A stretch of 24,393 nt of DNA from VAZQ01 sp036522235 (GCA_036522235.1 DATDGG010000244.1:1-24393), one strand, 5' to 3'. Counted from the stretch's first letter, positions 8,033-15,986 are shown. The notes: generated from the sequence alone by a model not told the origin. A program made the numbers and translations.

Positions 8033-8285
8033 TCGGATGATGATCTTCCCCCCGCGCGGTCCGAGCCAGTCCAGGCCGGGTTAGATCATGTTTTCGGCCA
8101 AATTGGGTTGATGAATCCCTAAGAAACGTGATTTGTCCCCTGCGGGGCCCCGATCGAGCGTGGATTCGGCAAGCGGCCCGAGCGCGCTGCCGCAAGTCCT
8201 CGGGAAGCGAAAGCCAAGTCCGCGCGATTGCTGTAGTGTCCCTTAAGCCCTTATCCAATCGGCTCCACAGACCAGGATATCATTC

Positions 8286-9176
8286 ATGACCGCCAAGACG
8301 AGCTTTCGGGGATCGTTCACGGCGCTGCTGACCCCTTTCGCGAACGGCTCGTTGGATGAGAAGGCCTTTCGCGACCTGGTCGAGTGGCAGATCGCGGAGG
8401 GAACCAGCGGCCTGGTACCGGTCGGGACCACCGGCGAAAGCCCGACCTTGAGCCACGACGAGCACAAGCAGGTCGTGGAATGGTGCGTTGAGGGGGCCGA
8501 CAGACGCGTGCCGGTTATCGCTGGCGCCGGCTCGAACTCGACCAAGGAGGCAATCGAGCTCTCCCGGCATGCCGAAAAGGCCGGCGCCGACGCCGTCCTG
8601 GTGGTGACGCCCTATTACAACAAGCCGACCCAGGAGGGGCTCTACCAGCACTATAAGGCGATCAATGACGCGATCGGCATCCCGATCATTATCTACAATA
8701 TTCCGGGCCGCTCGGTGATCGACATGTCGGTCGAGACCATGAAACGGCTGTTCGAGCTGCGCAACATCGCCGGCGTGAAGGATGCCACCGCCAATGTGAT
8801 ACGGGTTTCACAGCAGCGTCTGGCGATGGGGCCCGGCTTCAATCAGCTCTCGGGCGAGGATGCGAGCGCGCTCGGCTTCATGGCGCATGGCGGCCACGGC
8901 TGCATCTCGGTGACCTCGAACGTGGCGCCGCGGCTGTGCGCCGAGTTTCAGAGTGCGTGCCTGAAGGGCGACTATACGGGCGCGCTCGCGTTGCAGGACA
9001 AGTTGATGCCGCTGCACACGGCGTTGTTTCTCGAGACCAATCCGGCGCCGGCGAAATATGCGCTGTCGATCCTCGGCAAATGCGAAGCGACGGCACGTCT
9101 GCCCATGGTTCCGGTCACCGAGACCACCAAGTCGGCGGTCCGCGCCGCCATGGTGCATGCGGGCCTGATCAATTAG
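8286..9176 (+). CDS. dapA: 4-hydroxy-tetrahydrodipicolinate synthase
   Basis: This 296-residue enzyme is predicted to condense pyruvate with aspartate semialdehyde, the first committed step toward diaminopimelate and lysine. It has the aldolase-class TIM barrel with all expected catalytic residues at a constant +4 offset from E. coli: Thr48 in VGTTGES, Tyr111 in VTPYYNKPT, Tyr137 and Arg142 in YNIPGR, and the Schiff-base Lys165 in AGVKDAT. The length is standard. AGGA at 8272-8275 serves as the Shine-Dalgarno. The gene is divergent from slt, with 253 bases between the starts, and is followed after 59 bases by mscL. No lysine riboswitch was recognised upstream. Confidence 0.97.
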   Translation: MTAKTSFRGSFTALLTPFANGSLDEKAFRDLVEWQIAEGTSGLVPVGTTGESPTLSHDEHKQVVEWCVEGADRRVPVIAGAGSNSTKEAIELSRHAEKAGADAVLVVTPYYNKPTQEGLYQHYKAINDAIGIPIIIYNIPGRSVIDMSVETMKRLFELRNIAGVKDATANVIRVSQQRLAMGPGFNQLSGEDASALGFMAHGGHGCISVTSNVAPRLCAEFQSACLKGDYTGALALQDKLMPLHTALFLETNPAPAKYALSILGKCEATARLPMVPVTETTKSAVRAAMVHAGLIN

Positions 9177-9235
9177 CGCTGGTTCCGGCGCGAAAAAGCC
9201 ACGGGGCGGGGGTCGACCCGGGACGGGAGGCGATC

Positions 9236-9649
9236 ATGCTCGAGGAATTCAAGAAATTCGCATTGCGCGGAAACGTCGTCGATCTCGCGGTCGGTGTCAT
9301 CATCGGGGCCGCGTTCGGCGGCATCGTGCAGTCGATGGTCGGTGATCTCCTGATGCCGATCGTCGGCGCGGCCACCGGCGGGCTCGACTTCTCCAACTAC
9401 TTCATTCCGCTGTCGTCCAAGGTGACGGCGGACTCGTTGGTCGAGGCCAAGAAGCAAGGCGCCGTATTGGCCTATGGAAATTTCCTGACGCTCCTTATCA
9501 ACTTCCTCATCGTCGCCTTCGTCCTGTTCCTGGTCATCCGCCTCATGAACCGCCTTGTCCGCACGGAGGCCGCCAAGCCGCCGGCGCCGACCAAGCAGGA
9601 GGAGCTCCTGACGGACATCCGCGATCTGCTGAAATCGCAGGCCAAATAA
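9236..9649 (+). CDS. mscL: large-conductance mechanosensitive channel
   Basis: This 137-residue inner-membrane protein is predicted to form the homopentameric emergency channel that opens on hypo-osmotic shock. The N-terminus MLEEFKKFALRGNVVDLAVG is the classic MscL amphipathic helix and start of TM1. GVIIGAAFGGIVQSMV continues TM1, a variable periplasmic loop follows, and NFLTLLINFLIVAFVLF is TM2. A charged C-terminal helix (EELLTDIRDLLKSQ) completes the expected layout. The length is nearly that of E. coli MscL. ATG 9236 is preceded by GGGAGG at 9225-9230; an upstream in-frame extension overlapping dapA is rejected. It converges on smpB with only nine bases between the stop codons. Confidence 0.97.
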   Translation: MLEEFKKFALRGNVVDLAVGVIIGAAFGGIVQSMVGDLLMPIVGAATGGLDFSNYFIPLSSKVTADSLVEAKKQGAVLAYGNFLTLLINFLIVAFVLFLVIRLMNRLVRTEAAKPPAPTKQEELLTDIRDLLKSQAK

Positions 9650-9658
9650 GATAACCCG

Positions 9659-10126
9659 TCACCCTTTAGCGCGCAGGAGCCGGGCGCGTTCGCGGTCCCA
9701 GGTCCGTTTGCGCTCGGTCTCGCGCTTGTCGTGCAGCTTCTTGCCGCGCGCGAGCGCGAGCTCGATCTTGGCGCGGCCTTTTTCATTGAAATAGAGCTTG
9801 AGCGGGACGAGCGTCATGCCCTCGCGCTCGACCGCGCCGGCGAGCTTATCGATCTGGCGGCGGTGGAGGAGCAGCTTGCGGGCGCGCTTGGGGGGGTGGT
9901 TGAAGCGGCCGCCCTGCAGGTATTCCGGAATGTTCGCATTGACGAGCCATATCTCTCCGCGCCGGGCATCCGCATAGGATTCCGCGATCGTCGCCCGCCC
10001 TTGGCGCAGCGACTTGACCTCGGTGCCGGTGAGCGCGATCCCGGCCTCGAATACCTCGCCTATCTCGTAGTTGAATCGCGCCTTGCGGTTGTCGGCGACG
10101 ACCTTGCGATCCGGCTTCGCAGCCAT
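9659..10126 (-). CDS. smpB: SsrA-binding protein, trans-translation
   Basis: This 155-residue protein is predicted to bind tmRNA and deliver it to ribosomes stalled on broken mRNAs. The beta-barrel core is plain: RKARFNYEIGEVFEAGIALTGTEVKSLR (residues 15-42), then AESYADA and EIWLVNANIPEY. The C-terminal basic tail (KKLHDKRETERKRTWDRE) is the part that mimics the mRNA path. The length fits the family. ATG 10126 is preceded by GGGAGAG. The tmRNA gene ssrA itself is not in the window. It converges with mscL and is followed upstream by a uracil-DNA glycosylase gene on the same strand. Confidence 0.97.
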   Translation of the reverse strand: MAAKPDRKVVADNRKARFNYEIGEVFEAGIALTGTEVKSLRQGRATIAESYADARRGEIWLVNANIPEYLQGGRFNHPPKRARKLLLHRRQIDKLAGAVEREGMTLVPLKLYFNEKGRAKIELALARGKKLHDKRETERKRTWDRERARLLRAKG

Positions 10127-10171
10127 CCCGGCTCTCCCGATTCTGCCTTATGCCTTGCGAGCCGCGGGCCG

Positions 10172-10816
10172 TCACGCCGCCGGCAGGAAGTCGCGCACCT
10201 GAGCAAACACGCCGTGGAACATTTCCGTCGTCAGCACGCCGGTATTGGTGTTGTAGCGCGAGCAATGATAGCTGTCGAACAGTCGTATCCGCCCGATGTC
10301 ATGACGGGCCCCATGCGCGAACGGGACCTGCGAGCGGCGCGCTGCGAGTGCCGCCGCCGTGGTGTCATGCGCAATGCGCCCGAGCGTGACCACGGCGGCG
10401 AGCTTCGGCATTTCGGCGAGCGTCGCCTTCAGGAAGCCTCGACAGGTGGTGATTTCGGCGCCGGTTGGCTTGTTCTCCGGCGGCACGCACCTTACCGCAT
10501 TGGTGATCCGCGCATCGACGAGCTCGAGCGTGTCGTCGATCCGCGCCGCATAGGTGCCGCGGGCGAAGCCGAAGCGGGCGAGCGTCTCGTAAAGCAGCAC
10601 GCCGGCATAGTCGCCGGTGAAGGGACGTCCGGTCCGGTTGGCGCCCTGCAATCCGGGCGCGAGGCCCACAATGAGCAGCCGCGCGGTGCGGGGGCCGAAG
10701 CTCGCGACCGGGGCGTTGAACCAGTCGGGCTCCCGCCGTCGCCAGTCCTCTCGGAACCCCGCGAGGCGAGGGCAAAGCGCGCAATCGCGACCTGGCTCGG
10801 CGGCCGCGGCGGACAT
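10172..10816 (-). CDS. uracil-DNA glycosylase, family 5 (UdgB-like)
   Basis: This 214-residue protein is predicted to excise uracil, and possibly other deaminated bases, from DNA. Four cysteines placed as in Fe-S UDGs are visible: Cys12 and Cys15 in CALCPRL, Cys110 in AVRCVPP, and Cys125 in TTCRGF. Motif 1 reads GLAPGLQGANRTGRPFTGD (51-69), which lacks the acidic residue typical of family 4 and points to family 5. A His-containing motif, SYHCSRYN, lies at 182-189. ATG 10816 is preferred to the upstream GTG at 10861 because it follows the NYN-gene stop by 16 bases, with GAGGG in between; the longer form would overlap the NYN gene. The pair is probably co-transcribed. Confidence 0.85.
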   Translation of the reverse strand: MSAAAAEPGRDCALCPRLAGFREDWRRREPDWFNAPVASFGPRTARLLIVGLAPGLQGANRTGRPFTGDYAGVLLYETLARFGFARGTYAARIDDTLELVDARITNAVRCVPPENKPTGAEITTCRGFLKATLAEMPKLAAVVTLGRIAHDTTAAALAARRSQVPFAHGARHDIGRIRLFDSYHCSRYNTNTGVLTTEMFHGVFAQVRDFLPAA

Positions 10817-10832
10817 CGCCGGCTCGGCGCCC

Positions 10833-11483
10833 TCAATCCTCGAAGTCGTCGTCTTCGTCACCGCCGCCGACCCGCTGGGGCGAGGTGCTGCGCTGCAGGA
10901 ACTGCGGCGTGTGGCGCGGCTCCCGTGGCTCCCGCGGTTCGCGCGGCGCCCGCTCGGAAGGGTCGCGGCCGATCTTGGGCTGCAGCTCGACGATATCTTG
11001 GAAGACGTCGGCCTGTCGCCGCAGCTCGTCGGCGACCATGGGCGGCTGGGTCGAGATGGTGGAAACCACCGTCACCCGCACCCCGCGACGTTGCATGGCG
11101 GCGACCAGGGAGCGGAAGTCGCCGTCGCCCGAGAACAGCACCATCTGGTCGATATGCTCGGCGATCTCCATCGCGTCGACCGCCAGTTCGATGTCCATAT
11201 TGCCTTTGACCTTGCGGCGGCCGGTCTGATCGACGAATTCCTTGGTCGCCTTGGTGACCACGCTGTAGCCGTTGTAGTCGAGCCAATCGATCAGGGGACG
11301 GATCGAGGAATATTCCTGATCCTCGATCACCGCTGTGTAGTAGAACGCGCGGAGGAGGTAGCCGCGCGAATGAAACTCGCGCAGCAGCCGCTTGTAATCG
11401 ATGTCGAAGCCGAGCGCCTTGGCGGTGGCGTAGAGGTTGGCGCCGTCAATAAATAGAGCGATCTTGTCCGTGCGTGGTTCCAT
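10833..11483 (-). CDS. NYN-domain (LabA/DUF88-like) putative nuclease
   Basis: This 216-residue protein has a PIN-like NYN fold with the expected acidic cluster: Asp13 in ALFIDGANLY, Asp97 in VKGNMDIELAVDA, and Asp120/Asp122 in LFSGDGDF. The family is linked to RNA processing or decay, but the target of this member is unknown. After about residue 165 the domain gives way to a charged tail with REP repeated three times (181-189) and a highly acidic end (GGGDEDDDFED). ATG 11483 is chosen because GAGAGGAA lies just upstream; a TTG at 11498 is less likely. The gene is divergent from rpoZ and lies just ahead of the uracil-DNA glycosylase gene. Confidence 0.87.
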   Translation of the reverse strand: MEPRTDKIALFIDGANLYATAKALGFDIDYKRLLREFHSRGYLLRAFYYTAVIEDQEYSSIRPLIDWLDYNGYSVVTKATKEFVDQTGRRKVKGNMDIELAVDAMEIAEHIDQMVLFSGDGDFRSLVAAMQRRGVRVTVVSTISTQPPMVADELRRQADVFQDIVELQPKIGRDPSERAPREPREPREPRHTPQFLQRSTSPQRVGGGDEDDDFED

Positions 11484-11799
11484 GATTTCCTCTCGCAATG
11501 AAACCTCAAGAGCCGCTCCGCGGCCAAAGCGGCGCGGCAGCGACCAAGTCGATCATCGTTAACGGGAACGGTTCATCGCGTGTCGTTAAATGGGCAGACG
11601 CGCGCCGTCACAACCAATCCGCAAGCAATAGTAATAAGTCGCAACGCGGTTCCCGCACTTTGCCTAACAGAGGTTCGCCGCCGCGCCAAGACAAAACTTC
11701 GTCGGCGGATTTTCGCCATTTTTTCGCCCTTGCGCCTGCCTTGCAACGCGGATAGTTAGTGCCCAAATTCCGGACAGTCTATTCCAGGAGCAGCCAGCC
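11484..11799. other. divergent intergenic region, NYN gene / rpoZ
   Basis: This 316-base region separates two divergent starts and should hold promoters in both directions. It is A+T-rich around 11560-11730. On the plus strand CTTGCG (11729-11734) and ATAGTT (11752-11757) with 17 bases between them could be the rpoZ promoter. No RNA gene or convincing small coding frame was found. Confidence 0.4.
11729..11757 (+). promoter_or_regulatory. possible rpoZ promoter
   Basis: CTTGCG at 11729-11734 and ATAGTT at 11752-11757 are 17 bases apart and lie about 45 bases before the rpoZ ATG. Both hexamers deviate from consensus, so the call rests mainly on position and spacing. Confidence 0.3.
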
Positions 11800-12192
11800 A
11801 TGGCCCGTGTCACCGTCGAGGATTGCATCGACAAGGTCCCCAATCGTTTCGATCTCGTGCTGTTGGCGAGCCATCGGGCGCGGATGATCTCGTCCGGCAC
11901 CCCGATCACGGTCGAGCGCGACAACGACAAGAATCCCGTGGTGGCGCTGCGTGAGATCGCCGACACCACGGTCTCGACCGACGACCTCAAGGAAGAGCTC
12001 GTCCATTCCCTGCAGAAATATGTCGAGGTCGACGAGCCGGAACCGGCCACGGTCCCGCTGATCGGGGCGCCCGGCGCCACTGTGGACGCCGACGACACCG
12101 AGGTGACGGTCGAGCGCATGACCGAGGAGGAACTCCTCAAGGGGCTCGAAGGGCTTACGCCCCCTGAGGAGCAGCCCGAGGAAGAGGAATAG
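11800..12192 (+). CDS. rpoZ: RNA polymerase omega subunit
   Basis: This 130-residue omega subunit is expected to stabilise beta-prime during assembly of RNA polymerase and, in proteobacteria, to contribute to a ppGpp site. The start MARVTVEDCIDKVPNRFDLVLLASHRARMI is diagnostic, followed by NPVVALREIAD. The C-terminal half is acidic (runs of Glu and Asp, ending PEEQPEEEE), as seen in other rhizobial omegas. AGGAG at 11786-11790 precedes the ATG. The next gene downstream is rsh, a frequent pairing in proteobacteria. Confidence 0.96.
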   Translation: MARVTVEDCIDKVPNRFDLVLLASHRARMISSGTPITVERDNDKNPVVALREIADTTVSTDDLKEELVHSLQKYVEVDEPEPATVPLIGAPGATVDADDTEVTVERMTEEELLKGLEGLTPPEEQPEEEE

Positions 12193-12386
12193 CCTCCGGC
12201 CTGCGGGCGCCTGCGGCATCGCGTCCATGTCCAGTCCGCGCATATCTAGGGCATAAATATCCAGCGCGTATAATTGAGCAAACCATGTCGCAATCGCGCT
12301 GTGGCGAGCGCGCGCAGCCGTGATATCCTCACCGAACGTCGGCACCGCAGGCCGGCGCAAGGAACGTCAGGATCATCCGGATCGTC

Positions 12387-13397
12387 ATGGCGCGCCCCTC
12401 GACCGACCTACCGCGCATGCAGAACCAGCCCCGCGCCCGCGCGGCGCTTGAGCGCGGCGCCAATATCGTCGGTCAAGCCATTGAAAAGCAGGCTAAATCA
12501 GGCAGGCGCGCCAAGCCGCAGATGATGCGGCAATACGATCTGATTGAGCGCGTCCGCCGCTACAACCCCGGCACGAGCGAGGCGCTCCTCAACCGCGCCT
12601 ATGTGTACGCCATGAAGGCGCATGGCGAGCAGAAGCGCGCCTCCGGCGATCCCTACTTTTCCCATCCGCTCGAGGTCGCCGCCATTCTGACCGACCTCAA
12701 GCTCGACGATTCGACCATCGCGGCGGCGCTGCTGCATGACACGATCGAGGACACCGCCGCCACCCGCGACGAGATCGACCAGATGTTCGGCAAGGACATC
12801 GGCGCGCTGGTCGATGGCCTGACCAAGCTCAAGCGGCTCGACCTGGTCACCAAGGAAGCCAAGCAGGCCGAGAACCTGCGCAAGCTCCTGCTCGCGATCG
12901 CCGACGACGTTCGGGTGCTGCTGATCAAGCTCGCCGACCGTCTGCACAATATGCGCACGCTCGGCCACATGGCCGGCGAGGCGCGCCGGCGCATAGCCGA
13001 GGAGACGCTCGATATTTACGCCCCGCTCGCCGGCCGCATGGGCATGCACGAAATGCGCGAGGAGCTCGAGGATCTGGCCTTCCGCGAGCTCAATCCGGAA
13101 GCCTACAAGGTGGTCAGCGAACGCCTCGAAGCCCTGGAATCCCGCAATGTCGGGCAGGTGGGCGAGATCGAGCAGCAGCTCACCAAGAAGCTCGCCGACC
13201 GCGGGCTCGCCGCCGACGTCTCGGGCCGCAGGAAGCGTGCCTATTCGATCTGGCGCAAGATGGAGCGCAAGTCGGTCGGCTTCGAGCAATTGTCGGATAT
13301 CGTCGGGTTCCGGGTTGTCGTGCGAACCGTGGCGGAGTGCTATCAGGCGCTCGGCATCGTCCATACGACCTGGCCGATGGTGCCGGGCCGCTTCTAG
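12387..13397 (+). CDS. rsh: N-terminal fragment of Rsh: HD hydrolase plus partial synthetase
   Basis: If TAG 13395 is honoured, the product is 336 residues. It holds a complete HD (p)ppGpp hydrolase domain (about 65-220) and the first half of the synthetase fold, ending at VPGRF. The synthetase would lack the catalytic Glu of the ELQIRT motif and so should be inactive, while hydrolase activity could survive if the truncated fold is stable. TGS and ACT, which sense the ribosome or acyl carrier protein in this family, would be lost. Confidence 0.7.
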   Translation: MARPSTDLPRMQNQPRARAALERGANIVGQAIEKQAKSGRRAKPQMMRQYDLIERVRRYNPGTSEALLNRAYVYAMKAHGEQKRASGDPYFSHPLEVAAILTDLKLDDSTIAAALLHDTIEDTAATRDEIDQMFGKDIGALVDGLTKLKRLDLVTKEAKQAENLRKLLLAIADDVRVLLIKLADRLHNMRTLGHMAGEARRRIAEETLDIYAPLAGRMGMHEMREELEDLAFRELNPEAYKVVSERLEALESRNVGQVGEIEQQLTKKLADRGLAADVSGRRKRAYSIWRKMERKSVGFEQLSDIVGFRVVVRTVAECYQALGIVHTTWPMVPGRF

Positions 13398-13499
13398 GAC
13401 TATGTCTCGACCCCCAAGCAGAACGACTATCGCTCGATCCACACCACGCTGATCGGTCCCGGCAAGCAGCGCGTCGAGCTGCAGATCCGCACCCGCGAG

Positions 13500-14726
13500 A
13501 TGCAGGAGATCGCGGAATACGGCATCGCCGCCCATTCGCTCTACAAGGATGGGGCGGGCTCCCCGACCGAGATGCTGTCGCGCGAATCGAGCGCCTATGC
13601 GTGGCTGCGCCGCACCATCGAGCTGTTGGCCGAGGGCTCCAATCCGGAGGAATTCCTCGAGCACACCAAGCTCGAATTGTTTCACGACCAGGTGTTCTGC
13701 TTCACCCCGAAGGGCAAGCTGATCGCCTTGCCGCGACACGCCAATGCGATCGATTTTGCATATGCGGTGCACACCGATGTCGGCAATGGCGCGGTCGGCT
13801 GCAAGATCAACGGCAAGATCGCGCCGCTGGTCTCTGAGCTCACCAACGGCGACGAGGTCGAGATCATCACCTCCGGCGCCCAGATCGCGCCGCCCCCGGC
13901 CTGGGAATCGCTGGTGCGCACCGGCAAGTCGCGCGCCGCCATCCGCCGCGCCACGCGCGCCGCGGTGCGCCACCAATATGCCGGGCTCGGGCGGCGCATC
14001 GTGGAGCGCCTGTGCCAGCGCGCCAAGGTCGCCTATTCGGACGAAAAGCTGCAGGGCGCCTTGCCGCGCCTGGCCCGCGCTTCGATCGAGGACGTGATGT
14101 CGGCGGTCGGCCGCGGCGAGATGCGTGCGGCTGACGTCGCGCGCGCGATGTATCCCGACTACAAGGAGGAGCGCGCCGCCGCGCTCGCGCAGCAGCCGCG
14201 GCCGGAGAGCGGATGGTTCGGCCTCAAGCGCTCCAAGGCGGTCAAGTTCAAGCTGCCGGCGGAGGCGGGCGGGGCCATCCCGATCCGCGGCATCAATACC
14301 GATCTGCCGGTGCGCTTCGCGCCGATCGGGGGCGCCGTGCCGGGCGATCGCATCGTCGGCATCCTCACGCCCGGCGAGGGCATCACCATCTACCCGATCC
14401 AGTCGCCGGAACTAAAGGCCTTCGAGGACACGCCCGAGCGCTGGCTCGATCTGCGTTGGGACGTCGACGACGAGGCGACGCCGCAACGGTTCCCGGCCCG
14501 CATCGCGCTGCAGACCGTGAACGAGCCGGGCTCGCTCGCCCAGGTCGCCCAGGTGATCGCCGAGCACGACGGCAACATCGACAACATTCACATGGAGCGC
14601 CAGTCTCCCGACTTCACCTCGGTCACCATCGATCTCGAGGTCTATGACCTCAAGCATCTCAACTCGATCATCGCGCAATTGCGCGCCAAGCACGTGGTCG
14701 CGAAGGCCGAGCGGGTCGACGCCTGA
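13500..14726 (+). CDS. rsh: C-terminal fragment of Rsh: TGS and ACT domains
   Basis: After the amber, the same frame remains open. The first downstream ATG is at 13500 (MQEIAEYGIAAHSLYK), inside the end of the synthetase domain. A 408-residue product starting there would carry the TGS domain (HDQVFCFTPKGKL to DEVEIIT), the helical and linker regions, and the C-terminal ACT domain (VNEPGSLAQVAQVIAEHDGNI). No good Shine-Dalgarno precedes 13500, so independent translation is doubtful. The frame is better viewed as the second half of one gene. Confidence 0.5.
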   Translation: MQEIAEYGIAAHSLYKDGAGSPTEMLSRESSAYAWLRRTIELLAEGSNPEEFLEHTKLELFHDQVFCFTPKGKLIALPRHANAIDFAYAVHTDVGNGAVGCKINGKIAPLVSELTNGDEVEIITSGAQIAPPPAWESLVRTGKSRAAIRRATRAAVRHQYAGLGRRIVERLCQRAKVAYSDEKLQGALPRLARASIEDVMSAVGRGEMRAADVARAMYPDYKEERAAALAQQPRPESGWFGLKRSKAVKFKLPAEAGGAIPIRGINTDLPVRFAPIGGAVPGDRIVGILTPGEGITIYPIQSPELKAFEDTPERWLDLRWDVDDEATPQRFPARIALQTVNEPGSLAQVAQVIAEHDGNIDNIHMERQSPDFTSVTIDLEVYDLKHLNSIIAQLRAKHVVAKAERVDA

Positions 14727-14767
14727 AGGCCTGCGCGGCAGGCCGCATATCGATACGGGTCAGTAAC

Positions 14768-15535
14768 TTGCCGGCGATCTCTCATCTCAGGCTGGGCGTC
14801 AATGTCGATCACGTCGCCACCATCCGCAACGCCCGCGGCGGTGCCCATCCCGACCCGCTGCGGGCGGCCGAGATCGCGATCGCGGCGGGCGCCGACAGCA
14901 TCATCGCGCATCTGCGCGAGGATCGCCGCCACATTCGCGACGACGACATCGTCCGCCTCAAGGCCGAGATCGGCAAGCCGCTCAATTTCGAGATGGCGGC
15001 GACGCCGGAGATGACCGCGATGGCGCTGCGGATCCGGCCGCATGCGGCCTGCCTGGTGCCGGAGCGGCGGGAGGAACTGACCACCGAAGGCGGCCTCGAC
15101 GTCGCGGCGGGACACAATGGGCTCGCGCCGGTTGTGGCGAAGCTCACAGCGGCCGGCATTCGGGTCTCGCTGTTCATTGCCGCCGATCCGCGTCAGATCG
15201 ACATGGCTGCGCGGATCCATGCCCCCGCCATCGAAATTCATACCGGCGCCTGGTGCGAGGCGCTCGCGGGTGGGCAGCACGCCAAGGCCAAGGCCGAGGC
15301 CGAATGGGAGCGCATCCGGGAGGGGGCGCGGCTTGCCCACAGCCTCGGCCTCGAAGTCCATGCCGGCCACGGCCTCGATTACACGACCGCGGAGGCGATC
15401 GCCGCCCTCGGCGAGATCGTCGAGCTCAATATCGGGCACTTCCTGGTGGGCGAGGCGATCTACGACGGCCTTGCCGAGGTGGTCAAAAGCATGTGCGCCG
15501 CCATGGCGCGCGGTCGCGCCCGGGTTGCCGCATGA
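14768..15535 (+). CDS. pdxJ: pyridoxine 5'-phosphate synthase
   Basis: This 255-residue TIM-barrel enzyme is predicted to close the pyridine ring of vitamin B6 from 1-deoxyxylulose 5-phosphate and 3-amino-2-oxopropyl phosphate (DXP-dependent route). Diagnostic stretches are LGVNVDHVATIRNARGG (residues 9-25), AHLREDRRHI with His48 and His55, EMAAT, and VHAGHGLDYTT. Length is normal. The start appears to be a TTG at 14768, since no ATG or GTG lies between it and the conserved core; the upstream GGGTCAG is a weak ribosome binding site. Its TGA overlaps the ATG of acpS (ATGA at 15532-15535), so the two are translationally coupled. The pdxJ-acpS pairing is common in proteobacteria. Confidence 0.95.
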   Translation: MPAISHLRLGVNVDHVATIRNARGGAHPDPLRAAEIAIAAGADSIIAHLREDRRHIRDDDIVRLKAEIGKPLNFEMAATPEMTAMALRIRPHAACLVPERREELTTEGGLDVAAGHNGLAPVVAKLTAAGIRVSLFIAADPRQIDMAARIHAPAIEIHTGAWCEALAGGQHAKAKAEAEWERIREGARLAHSLGLEVHAGHGLDYTTAEAIAALGEIVELNIGHFLVGEAIYDGLAEVVKSMCAAMARGRARVAA

Positions 15536-15939
15536 TCCTCGGCATGGGTTCCGACCTCGTGGACGTTCGGCGCATCGAGCAGACGGTTGCTCGCCATGGC
15601 GAGCGTTTCCTCGCGCGGATTTTTACCGACGTCGAGCGCGCCACCGCAGAGCGGCGGGCGCGGCGGATCGAAACCTATGCCAAGCGGTTTGCCGCCAAGG
15701 AAGCTTGCGCCAAGGCATTGGGCACCGGGTTTCGCGCCGGCGTCTTCTTCCGCGACATGGGCGTCGTCAATCTTCCCTCGGGCCGGCCCACCATGGCGCT
15801 CACTGGCGGCGCGCTGGCGCGCCTCAAGGCCATCACGCCGGCGGGATATGCGGCGCGAATCGACGTCACCATCACCGATGAAGGTCCGCTGGCCCAGGCC
15901 TTCGTCCTCATCAGCGCGGAACCGCCGCGATCGGCCTGA
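15532..15939 (+). CDS. acpS: holo-[acyl-carrier-protein] synthase
   Basis: This 135-residue enzyme is predicted to transfer 4'-phosphopantetheine from CoA to apo-ACP, switching on fatty acid synthesis. Magnesium ligands are in place: Asp8 in GMGSDLVDVRRIE and Glu57 in KRFAAKEACAKALGTG. The ATG overlaps the pdxJ stop. The gene ends within an intrinsic terminator whose loop is the TGA stop codon. Confidence 0.95.
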   Translation: MILGMGSDLVDVRRIEQTVARHGERFLARIFTDVERATAERRARRIETYAKRFAAKEACAKALGTGFRAGVFFRDMGVVNLPSGRPTMALTGGALARLKAITPAGYAARIDVTITDEGPLAQAFVLISAEPPRSA

Positions 15940-15956
15940 GGCCGATCGCGTTTTTT
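15926..15956 (+). terminator. Rho-independent terminator embracing the acpS stop codon
   Basis: CGCGATCGGCC (15926-15936) and GGCCGATCGCG (15940-15950) form a perfect 11-base-pair stem around a three-base loop that is exactly the TGA stop codon of acpS. Six thymines (15951-15956) follow. This is the clearest intrinsic terminator in the window and separates pdxJ-acpS from the lepB genes. Confidence 0.9.
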
Positions 15957-15986
15957 CGGTCGAAGGTCAATCCGCCGCCCCTCGCA

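Larger units (their letters stand above)
12387..14726 (+). pseudogene. rsh: bifunctional (p)ppGpp synthetase/hydrolase, interrupted by in-frame amber
   Basis: This RelA/SpoT homologue would be 779 residues if read through one TAG at 13395-13397. The stop replaces the Lys codon of the conserved GRFKDYxSTPK motif: the sequence reads GRF-stop-DYVSTPKQNDYRSIH. Before it lie the HD hydrolase (His93, His117-Asp118, Asp184 in LADRLHN) and the first half of the synthetase (YSIWRKMERK, EQLSDIVGFRV with Asp304). After it, in the same frame, come synthetase Glu364 (VELQIRT), the TGS domain (~435-496) and the C-terminal ACT domain (~704-779). No other lesion was seen. AAG to TAG is a single base change, so recent mutation, sequencing error or suppression are all possible. 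TAG is a normal stop in dapA, rpoZ, era and parC here. ATG 12387 is used; ATGs at 12522/12525 (MMRQYD) may be the true start. Confidence 0.85.

Noticed and set aside
8936..9235. Upstream extension of mscL overlapping dapA
   Set aside because: The extension is a shadow of dapA; the start at 9236 has a strong Shine-Dalgarno and the exact MscL N-terminus.
11678..11708. Possible terminator hairpin (CCGCCG ... CGGCGG) before a T-rich stretch in the NYN/rpoZ gap
   Set aside because: The stem is only six pairs with a loop of about 19 bases and there is no gene upstream on that strand for it to end.
12225..12290. Degenerate ~15-base repeats (ATATC..AG.GC) between rpoZ and rsh
   Set aside because: The copies match too loosely to call a repeat array; they may simply reflect A+T-rich promoter sequence.
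13395..13397. Reassignment of TAG to an amino acid (pyrrolysine-like or recoded code)
   Set aside because: TAG ends dapA, rpoZ, era and parC at their normal family lengths, so general recoding is not supported.
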